From Tolypothrix campylonemoides VB511288 (GTDB lineage Bacteria > Cyanobacteriota > Cyanobacteriia > Cyanobacteriales > Nostocaceae), in assembly GCA_000828075.3 (NCBI GenBank), contig JXCB02000027.1, positions 787,236 to 851,235 of the forward strand: a stretch of DNA of 64,000 bases. Reading direction: 5' to 3'. The notes under the pieces are model-generated. The model was not told the origin of the DNA, made no database searches, and worked only from the letters and a program-made list of their open reading frames with translations. A program made the position numbers and the translations under genes. This document shows, in pieces, positions 27,146 through 34,216 of the stretch. Numbering within the stretch: the stretch's first letter is position 1; every line of letters begins with the position of its first letter.

Positions 27146-28007
27146 TCCAAGGCACTTCATTTACTTAGATAGAAATCGTCTTTTCTCTTATACTGCTCAA
27201 GTTTCTGATGGTCTGCCACAAGTGCGACATTTCTTGGAGAGTATTAACGAGAGTACTATAGATAACCCAATTGAGAATTATAGAGAAGAGGTTCGAGAAT
27301 TTTCAAACGAAGGGGAAGGTAGTTTAGGATCAAAAGGATTTGTTGGCGCTGTAACTGGTAAAAGAAATAATAAAAAGAGTCAAAAGAAAAGCTTTAAAGA
27401 AGGAGGCTCTACTGTTAAATTTGAGTCTTTACAAACCTTGTCTCAAGATAAAGCGGAACACGATAATCTTTATTTAGTGTTAGAAAAAGATTTAATTGAT
27501 GCTGGTTTATTACACGAAGTTGTGAAAGGAGGCTCATTCCCGGAACCCTGCCCCCCTCTAGTTAAAATCACAGGAGTAGCACGTTTCTTTGATTGGGAGT
27601 CAGTAATTAAAATGTTGGAACAACCTGATATTTTATGGAGCAGCTTTGACCAGCAAGCGCGTCTGGTTTGGGGTAATGATAAAAATAAGTTGAAGGCTAT
27701 CGCTCAACTGACTCGAACCTTTTATATGGGTCCATTAACTATTAGTATGCAAGTTAATGGTTTAAACCTATGTGCATCTCTTGAGCCTAATCATCTTTCT
27801 ATGACACTTAATCAACTGAGAGCAGGATATGTACTATCAGGCGATGTTGAAGTCACCATAGTAGGGTTTACTCCCAAACGACCATTTAAATCAACTAAGT
27901 TTCCTGGCATTGTTGGGCAGTTTGACCCAAAAGAATTGTTTCAGGCTTTTTTAGGGCAAGTAGATTTAATGATTGACCCTGTGGCTATATATGGAGAGGT
28001 AATTTAG
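27099..28007 (+). CDS. DUF6414-like protein
   Basis: A 302-residue soluble protein. The N-terminal HFIYLDRNRLFSYTAQVSDG resembles the YLD-x-x-x-(V/L)-x-S-x-x-(A/S)-Q-x-x-x-G opening of DUF6414 proteins. A charged linker (about residues 60-105) leads to the core: LYLVLEKDLIDAGLLHEV, PLVKITGVARFFDWESVIKM, and near the C-terminus LRAGYVLSGDVEVTIVGFTP. DUF6414 proteins are uncharacterised and often found near defence or toxin genes, from memory. The start at ATG 27099 lies inside the preceding 84-residue frame; a TTG at 27120 is an alternative. The ABC ATPase gene downstream is convergent. Confidence 0.55.
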   Translation: MTENGNNLLGSGNVTNPRHFIYLDRNRLFSYTAQVSDGLPQVRHFLESINESTIDNPIENYREEVREFSNEGEGSLGSKGFVGAVTGKRNNKKSQKKSFKEGGSTVKFESLQTLSQDKAEHDNLYLVLEKDLIDAGLLHEVVKGGSFPEPCPPLVKITGVARFFDWESVIKMLEQPDILWSSFDQQARLVWGNDKNKLKAIAQLTRTFYMGPLTISMQVNGLNLCASLEPNHLSMTLNQLRAGYVLSGDVEVTIVGFTPKRPFKSTKFPGIVGQFDPKELFQAFLGQVDLMIDPVAIYGEVI

Positions 28008-28099
28008 TCTGACTTTATTCATTTAACCGAATAGTTTTTACATAATTGCTTTATGAAATGCAATTTTCGGTCAACAATTCCCTCATTGAAGATTACCAT

Positions 28100-28849
28100 T
28101 CAACCCACCTTCGCGGCAGCATCTACACCATCGCTGACAAGACGACCATCTTCCATATACACGATGCGATCAGCTATATCAAGAATACGGTTATCATGAG
28201 TCACCAGCAAAATTGTGCAGCCTTGTTCTTTCGCTAACTTCTGCATCAATTCCACAACATCACGCCCGGATTTTTTATCGAGTGCAGCAGTGGGTTCGTC
28301 TGCTAGGACTATCTTTGGTTGACTAATCAGGGCGCGGGCGATCGCCACCCGTTGCTTTTGTCCACCTGATAAATTGTCTGGGTAGTAATTTGCACGGTTT
28401 CCCAAACCAACACTCTCCAACATCGTAACTGCTTTTGCATCCATGTCCTGATCTAAAAACTCGTCATGTAACTCTAACGACATCCGGACATTTTGTTTCG
28501 CTGTCAAGAATGTCATGAGGTTATGTGCTTGGAAAATATAGCCAACTTGACGGCGAACATCCTGCAATTCCTTTTTACTCGCACGACACATTTCCTGTCC
28601 TAAAATCTTTAAACTTCCTTCTTGGGCAGAACGTAGTCCTCCCATAAGAGTCAACAAAGTTGTTTTTCCTGAACCTGAAGGTCCAGTCATAATCACAATT
28701 TCGCCAGGGTAAATATCTAGGTTAATATCAAATAACGCTTGTTTGCGAAGCCCACCTTCACCAAAGTAATGATTGAGGTTACTGACAGAGATGATGGGTT
28801 GAGTTGTGACTAAGTGCATGGAGTTATGAGAAGAAGTTACTTTTTTCAT
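28100..28849 (-). CDS. devA: DevA-type ABC exporter ATPase
   Basis: A 249-residue ATPase of the DevA/LolD/MacB group. Walker A is GPSGSGKTTLLTLMGGL, the Q-loop lies in YIFQAHNLMTFLTA, the signature is LSGGQKQRVAIARALI, Walker B is IVLADEPTAALD, and the H-loop is TILLVTHDNRILD. DevBCA systems export heterocyst glycolipids or other compounds with TolC in filamentous cyanobacteria. Here the membrane-fusion (devB) and permease (devC) genes survive only as fragments at 30911-32250, so the ATPase is an orphan unless it pairs with a permease elsewhere. The gene itself is intact. A methyltransferase gene lies 36 bp upstream. Confidence 0.88.
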   Translation of the reverse strand: MKKVTSSHNSMHLVTTQPIISVSNLNHYFGEGGLRKQALFDINLDIYPGEIVIMTGPSGSGKTTLLTLMGGLRSAQEGSLKILGQEMCRASKKELQDVRRQVGYIFQAHNLMTFLTAKQNVRMSLELHDEFLDQDMDAKAVTMLESVGLGNRANYYPDNLSGGQKQRVAIARALISQPKIVLADEPTAALDKKSGRDVVELMQKLAKEQGCTILLVTHDNRILDIADRIVYMEDGRLVSDGVDAAAKVG

Positions 28850-28885
28850 AGTTTGTTCTGTATATCAATGTTATTGACTAATTGC

Positions 28886-29716
28886 CTAGAATGTGCGTAA
28901 CAATTCATCAGAAAATCTCAACCTGGCAACAAGCACAGGTGGAATTTCGGTAAAGTTAGACCAACCATAAAAGCGACTGTTAGAAGAATGATTAGATGGA
29001 AAAGCTGGTTCTTCTAAGCCATCCAACACAAACCCAGCACGGAATGCTGCACCTAATAAGACGTGTAACGGTCGATGAAAGTACAGATGCGGTTTTGGTT
29101 GATTTTCAAGTGCTAATCCTTTTGTGGTGGAGGGTTGTAGATACCCAGACACTTTGACTGAGTATTCACTCACAAGCTGACCTTCGCAATCCTTGACTTC
29201 TGCTACCATAGTGACGTGGGTACTGTTGAAGCAAGGATGCATCACAGCAAAGACGAAGTAGCCTCCGGGTCGTAGTAACTTTGTCAGTGCCCGTAGGAGA
29301 GGGTCAATTTCTGCCATGTCCATAAGTACCATTGCGGATACAGCAGCATCAAAGGAACGTTCCCCCAGCCCAAGTAAAGCTGTGTCATCCGTAGCATCTA
29401 GAACGTGATACTCAATTGATGTTTCATGCTGTTGAGTTCTCCTGCGGGCAGAGGCAATCATCTCTTCGGCAAAATCTATTCCTACCACCTGTGCGCCCAA
29501 GCTGGCTAACCTGCGGGTTGTCAGCCCATTACCACAGCCTATGTCCAAAATCCGAGTGCCTGATTTTACCTCCAGCAGCCTTTCGATCACTGGACGAATC
29601 AGTACTTGATGAAAGTCGTTCCCGTCATCACCCATGCGGGCGTCCCAAACACTAGCGTTAGTGTTCCACGCATCACGAGTTTCATTGTTCAATGCATTTG
29701 TTGAGTCATTTGACAT
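28886..29716 (-). CDS. Class I SAM-dependent methyltransferase
   Basis: A 276-residue methyltransferase. Motif I is RILDIGCGNGLTTRRLASLG, followed by the acidic VVGIDFAEEMIASAR, motif II region HVLDATDD, and FDAAVSAMVLMDMAEIDPLL. LRPGGYFVFAVMHPCF is typical of the UbiE/Methyltransf_11 group. The substrate is not evident: small molecules are likely. It lies between devA and an AI-2E-type transporter on the same strand, with gaps of 36 and 40 bp, suggesting co-transcription inserted into the former dev locus. Confidence 0.88.
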   Translation of the reverse strand: MSNDSTNALNNETRDAWNTNASVWDARMGDDGNDFHQVLIRPVIERLLEVKSGTRILDIGCGNGLTTRRLASLGAQVVGIDFAEEMIASARRRTQQHETSIEYHVLDATDDTALLGLGERSFDAAVSAMVLMDMAEIDPLLRALTKLLRPGGYFVFAVMHPCFNSTHVTMVAEVKDCEGQLVSEYSVKVSGYLQPSTTKGLALENQPKPHLYFHRPLHVLLGAAFRAGFVLDGLEEPAFPSNHSSNSRFYGWSNFTEIPPVLVARLRFSDELLRTF

Positions 29717-29756
29717 TTAGGTACTCCCACAACAACTAAAACACATCGACCTATAA

Positions 29757-30827
29757 TTAACCCTGGAGTGTTGAAACCATTGGTCGCTTAAAACTAGAAT
29801 TGGAACTCCGCAGAGAATCTGCTGTTTTTTTGATAAAACTAGCCGTAGGTACCGCCATAAGTAGACCCAAAACTCCTGCCAGCTTTGCTCCTATTAATAG
29901 AGAGATGAATACCCAAGCAGGGTTGAGTCCCGTCATACCTCCTATCAGTCGGGGAGCCACAACATTCTCGTTGATTTGACCGAGGACAACAGCAACTGTC
30001 AATACCTTGACTCCTAGCCAAATGTTTTGAAACGAGACTAATAAGCTGATTAATGCAATACTGAGAACTCCTCCAAACGGTATTAAGCTTGCAAACCCAA
30101 TACCTAGCCCAAACAGTAGACCAAAAGGCACCTCTAGAGCCAAAAATGCAAGTATCAAAACTCCACTGAGGATGGAAGCCGTCATTGCTTGACCTACAAA
30201 GTAGTTTTGAAAACTTTGCTTAAGGAATAACTGAATCTGCTGATTCCACTCGGGGGAAAACCAGCTAAAAATGCCATCCCAAAGGTTTCTCCCATTAAAA
30301 ACCAGAAAAATTGTCAGCACGAGTGTCAAGACAAGATTTAAGGCACTATTGATAGTATCTAAAGTCACGTTAATAATTTGAGTTGTTAGATATTGCATTG
30401 CTCCAGTAAGTCTGCTGGTCAACCCAGACGTAATTCCACTGACATCAAATGGGAGCTGCTGCAACACTGTCTGCTCATCCCAAGCTTGTAGTTCTTGCTT
30501 TCCAGCTTCAATCCAAGCTGGGACGCGGTTACCAAACTCAACCAGTTGTTGAAAAACTAAAGGACCTAGGAGTAAACCCAAAACTCCCAACACTAAGAGC
30601 GCAAAAAGCAGCACAAGCCCTATTGCCCAACCCCGCTTCACGCCTTGCTGCTCTAAAAAGACGATGGGATAGTTTAGTAAAAAAGCAACGAGGCTGGCTG
30701 TAAATACAATACTGACGATGGGCTGTAGGTACTGGCAAAGTAAGAGTATGAGCCAACCATTTAAAAAAATGACGGGGAAAGCCAATCCTAAGTTGAGCCA
30801 ACGAGGCAGTTTTTTATCACAAATCAT
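29757..30827 (-). CDS. AI-2E family transporter
   Basis: A 356-residue polytopic membrane protein with about eight hydrophobic segments: two at the N-terminus (residues about 10-50), one at 65-85, one near 158-178, and four in the C-terminal half. Family patterns include ALVAFLLNYPIVFLEQQG, the extracytoplasmic region after LLLGPLVFQQLVEFG, and VPFGLLFGLGIGFASLIPFG with GMTGLNPAWVFISLLIGAKL AGVLG. The AI-2E/PerM family exports signals or Na+/Li+ with H+; the substrate here is unknown. It separates the devC C-terminal relic from the methyltransferase and devA genes. Confidence 0.88.
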   Translation of the reverse strand: MICDKKLPRWLNLGLAFPVIFLNGWLILLLCQYLQPIVSIVFTASLVAFLLNYPIVFLEQQGVKRGWAIGLVLLFALLVLGVLGLLLGPLVFQQLVEFGNRVPAWIEAGKQELQAWDEQTVLQQLPFDVSGITSGLTSRLTGAMQYLTTQIINVTLDTINSALNLVLTLVLTIFLVFNGRNLWDGIFSWFSPEWNQQIQLFLKQSFQNYFVGQAMTASILSGVLILAFLALEVPFGLLFGLGIGFASLIPFGGVLSIALISLLVSFQNIWLGVKVLTVAVVLGQINENVVAPRLIGGMTGLNPAWVFISLLIGAKLAGVLGLLMAVPTASFIKKTADSLRSSNSSFKRPMVSTLQG

Positions 30828-30910
30828 ACACAGAATAAATTGTTAGCATTTGTGTGACTCTGGGCAACAAAGAGTTTGCTTTTTTTTTTAAGACAATTTG
30901 TTACCCAAAA

Positions 30911-31083
30911 CTAAAATACATCCGCACGGTCCGCAGATTGTAACTTCCGCATCGCCACTGCCCCAGAAAAGCTGCACATCACTATCGTTATAAATACAGC
31001 AATTACATGGAAAAATATCATGCCAGCACGTAGCAGTTTTGCTGCGTATTTTAACTGGTATAGTGCGATCGCAATTTTGGCTT
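30911..31083 (-). pseudogene. devC: C-terminal fragment of a DevC permease
   Basis: Reading minus-strand codons back from a TAG at 30911-30913 gives IALYQLKYAAKLL, then VFITIVMCSFSGAVAMRKLQ and SADRADVF before the stop. This is the last transmembrane segment and C-terminal tail of DevC-type permeases, which end SGA(I/V)A(M/V)RK...ADPA(D/E)(I/V)F. No open upstream part remains. The fragment of the other end is at about 31482-31600, with a DUF2834 gene between them. The remnant cannot encode a permease. Confidence 0.8.
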
Positions 31084-31127
31084 AGATTCCCAACTTGTTG
31101 AAGAAGTCGGGAATTTTGTTGGTTAGG

Positions 31128-31457
31128 TTACACAGCGAGTGTTGTTTCTTCAAGTTTGCGTTGTCGCATGAGGAGAAACAAAGGCAAGCCCAAAGAAACA
31201 CCAACTAACAAAGTACTGGCAACATAAAGCCACAAATTTTTCATCTTTAGCCGTGAACCTTCTCCAAATATAAAAACGAAAAGAATCAGCGCTGAAACAA
31301 ACACGTCCAGACCAAAAAATGAAGACATTCGGTTAGCAAAAAGCTGTTCTAAGACGAGGTTCACGTCTAGTCCGTGTTCTAAAAGAAAGGGAACAAATTG
31401 TGAATACGGTAAAACAGTACCTAGGATGCAAAGAATTAAGTATATAGTTTTCAGCAT
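31128..31457 (-). CDS. DUF2834 small membrane protein
   Basis: A 109-residue protein with three hydrophobic segments (about residues 1-20, 47-65, 73-96). It shows the DUF2834 pattern: YLILCILGTVLPYSQFVPFL, then the FFGLDVFVSALILFVFIFGE stretch and KNLWLYVASTLLVGVSLGLP ending LFLLMRQ. The function is unknown. The gene lies between two devC relics, in the same orientation, and appears intact, so it either inserted into devC or was brought in when devC was deleted. Confidence 0.85.
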   Translation of the reverse strand: MLKTIYLILCILGTVLPYSQFVPFLLEHGLDVNLVLEQLFANRMSSFFGLDVFVSALILFVFIFGEGSRLKMKNLWLYVASTLLVGVSLGLPLFLLMRQRKLEETTLAV

Positions 31458-31481
31458 TTTGATACCTATGCTCTAGTTAAT

Positions 31482-31697
31482 TTAAAAAAGCATGTCATTC
31501 ATGAGCGATAGAATGCTTGCAAAGTCGATCCTGAAGTAAGCCATCAAAAAACGAATTTTTTCTTTATTCCTTTTGACACCGTTTGAGTTCGTGAGTCTAT
31601 AAGCTGTAATTGCCAAAGTCGCCCAAGGATAAGTTCTCCTGAGAATTCGGATTCGAGACGTTTTGCAAAGCATTTTTAGAAATCTCCTCTTTGTCAC
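31482..31697 (-). pseudogene. Degraded N-terminal piece of a DevC permease
   Basis: A 71-codon frame whose last part, KEKIRFLMAYFRIDFASIL, parallels the DevC N-terminus (REKTRLLVALAGIAFADIL). The preceding codons (RRTYPWATLAITAYRL) faintly echo the PLAWLQLT lead of DevC. The frame then stops at 31482. With the DevC C-terminal relic at 30911-31083 and the devB relic upstream, this fits a broken devC. The match is short, so the call is moderate. Confidence 0.5.
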
Positions 31698-31705
31698 ACC
31701 AACCT

Positions 31706-31723
31706 ATAACGAACATCCGTTAT
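31706..31723. promoter_or_regulatory. Operator-like palindrome, match to the site before the TetR gene
   Basis: ATAACGAACATCCGTTAT is an imperfect palindrome that matches 16 of 18 bases of ATATCGAACATTCGTTAT at 32825-32842. It lies between the devB relic and the devC N-terminal relic, upstream of the DUF2834 gene on the minus strand. It is a candidate TetR binding site. Confidence 0.5.
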
Positions 31724-31743
31724 ATTTTTTTTGTAAAGAAAAT

Positions 31744-32250
31744 TTACAGTTCAATCGCTGTTTGCACTTGCAAGTTGGTCAAACCTGCAACTTCTTGCTA
31801 TCTTCGGGTGTGAGGCGAATTTTCACCTCGATGACTCGCTTATCCAGATTTTGCCCTGGTTGATTACTGAAAACGTTCTGTCGGTTAACTTGCAAGCCAA
31901 TTAGCGAAACGGTTCCTTGCAATTCTCCGTTGAACCCTTGACCTTTGACAACTGCTTTTTGTCCGGTTTTCACTTTACTAATGTCGGATTGATAAACTTC
32001 TGCGACAGCAACCATTTGCTCAGTTTGCGCTAAGTCAAAAATACCAGAATCACTCATTTTTTAGCCAACTTTTGTATGAATTTTGAGTATCTTTCCTGTG
32101 ATTGGTGCTTTAATATCAGCTTGTTTTAAATCAGTTTGTGCGCGTTTGACAGCGGCTACAGCATTATCAACTTCCGCTTGCGCCGCTTGCACATCCACAG
32201 GACGAACTTCCGCAATTTTGTCTAGGGTGGCGTTGGCTGTTTTTCTAAAT
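31744..32250 (-). pseudogene. devB: devB (HlyD-like membrane fusion protein) pseudogene
   Basis: The frame resumes DevB homology at about TANATLDKIAEVRPVDVQAA and continues AQTDLKQADIKAPITGKILK. A TAA at 32061-32063 replaces the expected Glu of a GEK triplet. Then come SGIFDLAQTEQMVAVAEVYQ and NRQNVFSNQPGQNLDKRVIE. Near 31780 a frameshift is needed to read VAGLTNLQVQTAIEL, the natural C-terminus, ending at 31744. The first two thirds of the gene are missing and its left edge is fused into the end of the TetR gene. Three lesions make it non-functional. Confidence 0.85.
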
Positions 32251-32803
32251 ATGCCGTTAGCATTTTGCCTAACAAGGCACATTGTTCGGTAATAGAAACC
32301 ATTTCATTATTCATAAGTCGCTCAAGGATTAAGCCATCAATCAGACTCAAAATAAACCAAGTTAGCATTGGGTCTTGAATGCCTAAAATATCATAGATGA
32401 TTTGTTCATATTGCTCCGTTGCACGTTGAAACGCATTACTCCCCTGCATTTCTTTAGAGTCTTGATGCTGACAAAAATCAACCTGTAAATAAATCCATTT
32501 AATGTAGTAATCTTCGTTTTTCGCTAAAAATTTTCCTAAAGCTTCCATCCGTTCCGCCAAAGTTTGCGTTCCTTCCAACTCAGCCTTTGCCAGGAATACA
32601 TCTCGCTCACATATCTGTTCTACCAATTGCTCAAATAACGCCTGTTTACTAGGAAAATAGTGATACAATGTCCCAGTGGAAACACCTAAACTTTCCGCTA
32701 TTTGGCGCATGGTAATGGCAGCATAGCCTTTCTCAGCGAATAAGTCAAAACACTTACTGAGTAGTTCTTTGCGGTATTGGTCATGGTCAACGATCTTTGG
32801 CAT
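32222..32803 (-). CDS. TetR family regulator of the dev exporter locus
   Basis: A 193-residue TetR repressor. The HTH is at residues about 25-48, AITMRQIAESLGVSTGTLYH, followed by YFPSKQALFEQLV. The ligand domain is of the kind found beside cyanobacterial devBCA genes. Its final residues (about QPTPP) come from the fused devB fragment, because the original 3' end was lost in the deletion; the last 29 bp overlap the devB relic in another frame. An operator-like palindrome lies 22-39 bp upstream of the ATG, suggesting autoregulation. Its former target genes are largely destroyed, although devA remains. Confidence 0.88.
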   Translation of the reverse strand: MPKIVDHDQYRKELLSKCFDLFAEKGYAAITMRQIAESLGVSTGTLYHYFPSKQALFEQLVEQICERDVFLAKAELEGTQTLAERMEALGKFLAKNEDYYIKWIYLQVDFCQHQDSKEMQGSNAFQRATEQYEQIIYDILGIQDPMLTWFILSLIDGLILERLMNNEMVSITEQCALLGKMLTAYLEKQPTPP

Positions 32804-32824
32804 CTGTCGGTTTCTTTATTTTTT

Positions 32825-32842
32825 ATATCGAACATTCGTTAT
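32825..32842. promoter_or_regulatory. Operator-like palindrome upstream of tetR
   Basis: ATATCGAACATTCGTTAT, an imperfect palindrome centred on GAACATTC, 22 bp before the TetR start codon. It shares 16 of 18 bases with the site at 31706-31723. Placement over the expected promoter fits autorepression. Confidence 0.55.
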
Positions 32843-32946
32843 TTAAATTTTACTGTCGTTACTTCTGGGTTGTCAAGCTGCAAGAAAGATGTAAGCTAGA
32901 AGCACAAAACAGTAGTTGACCTAATATAAGCGGTGCAATCTAAGCT

Positions 32947-33732
32947 ATGCAGCAATCCAATTCTAGCTATAACCAAGATTTACTGCGACAGCTTGTGACC
33001 CTAGCTGCAATTATCAGCGCTTTTGTCGTCAACGTCGTGTCGAACATTTTTCCGTTAAATGGACTCAATATTGGCGAAATTTCTAACACTTTGTTCAAAA
33101 ATGTGCAGATTATTCCTGCTAATTACGCCTTTGCTATTTGGGGATTGATTTACCTTGGTCTTTTTGCATTAGGAACCTACCAAGTTTTGCCAAACCAGAG
33201 ACATGATTCCGATTTACGTAAAATAGGGTACTCGCTGGTGATTGCTTGTTTTGCCCAAAGTATCTGGGTTTATCTGTTCCTCTCTCGGCTTTTTTCACTT
33301 TCAGTGGTAGCAATGCTGGGAATTTTGCTACCCCTAATAAGTATATATGTAAAGTTAGGGATTGGCACAAATCCTGTATCTCGTATCAAGAAGTGGTGCG
33401 TTACCATTCCTATCAGTATTTATCTAGCGTGGATTAGTGTAGCAACTATCGTTAATGTGGCGTGTGCTTTGTATTTTGTCGGTTGGAATGGTTGGGGAAT
33501 TTCTGCCCAAGTATGGACAGTGATTATGTTGCTAGTTGCAGCCGCACTTGCTACGTTGATTGCTGTTCAGCGCCAAGACATTGCTTATCCAGGAGTCACA
33601 GTTTGGGCTTTGGTAGCAGTTGCTATGAAACAGTGGGACAACCCAACACTGAGAATCGTGTCTTTGGTATGTGCAGCTTTTATTGTGCTTATTGTTATAA
33701 AACGCTCACGTACTCAGTTTTTGAATGGTTAA
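32947..33732 (+). CDS. TspO/tryptophan-rich-sensory-protein-like membrane protein
   Basis: A 261-residue membrane protein with about seven hydrophobic segments. NYAFAIWGLIYLGLFALGTY and the FAQSIWVYLFLSRLFSLSVV segment resemble the long TspO-like proteins of cyanobacteria, in which an NxxF-x-x-W-G-x-I-Y motif follows an extracytoplasmic loop. YLAWISVATIVNVACALYFV and a C-terminal helix with WALVAVAMKQWDNP fit that family as well. Ligand (tetrapyrrole-like in TspO) and role are unknown. The gene is divergent from tetR across about 140 bp. Confidence 0.7.
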   Translation: MQQSNSSYNQDLLRQLVTLAAIISAFVVNVVSNIFPLNGLNIGEISNTLFKNVQIIPANYAFAIWGLIYLGLFALGTYQVLPNQRHDSDLRKIGYSLVIACFAQSIWVYLFLSRLFSLSVVAMLGILLPLISIYVKLGIGTNPVSRIKKWCVTIPISIYLAWISVATIVNVACALYFVGWNGWGISAQVWTVIMLLVAAALATLIAVQRQDIAYPGVTVWALVAVAMKQWDNPTLRIVSLVCAAFIVLIVIKRSRTQFLNG

Positions 33733-33796
33733 TGGGGAATTCACACAAGAATATCATATACTTTAATAACATTGAATACTAATATAATAAAATTAC

Positions 33797-33910
33797 TGGC
33801 GTTGCTAAATTGAGGTATGAAATTTTCTTCGTTTAATTTTCAAAACCCTTATCTTTGCGCCTAGAGCGTAGAGAGCGAGCTTAAATTCATACTTTGAATC
33901 AGCAACGCCA
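33797..33910. mobile_element. MITE-like element with GGCGTTGCT ends
   Basis: Terminal inverted repeats TGGCGTTGCT (33797) and AGCAACGCCA (33901) extend imperfectly inward (AAATTGAGGTATGAAAT versus ATTCATACTTTGAATC). The total length is 114 bp, without coding capacity. A solo end of the same family is at 17671. It looks like a non-autonomous derivative of an insertion sequence. Confidence 0.65.
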
Positions 33911-34216
33911 AATTATGAATAAAGCAGCATCAGACCCTTGAGGAGAGGCAGAAAGGCTAAGGAGTGAAATGCAAACCATGTAAGGATTTTAGAGCGATGC
34001 CCCTTGTTGCAAAAACTCTGATTTAACCCCTACTTGTGCAAGCCTATTCCTACACAAAAGCCCTAAATAAAATCAGGACAAGGTTGCAATTTGATCTACC
34101 TTTAACTTAGTAGCAATGCCAAAGGTGCATTACCCTACCTCTTTAGTTGAAAAACTAATGTAGCGACCAATACTTCTGTCCTTAATAAGTTATTGCAGCA
34201 GAACTAGATTTCGTGT
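33911..34216. other. Intergenic region upstream of the photoreceptor gene
   Basis: About 300 bp with no open frame worth calling and no recognised RNA. It must contain the promoter of the large GAF protein; CTTAATAAGTTATTGC near 34180 is AT-rich but not a clear -10. Confidence 0.4.
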
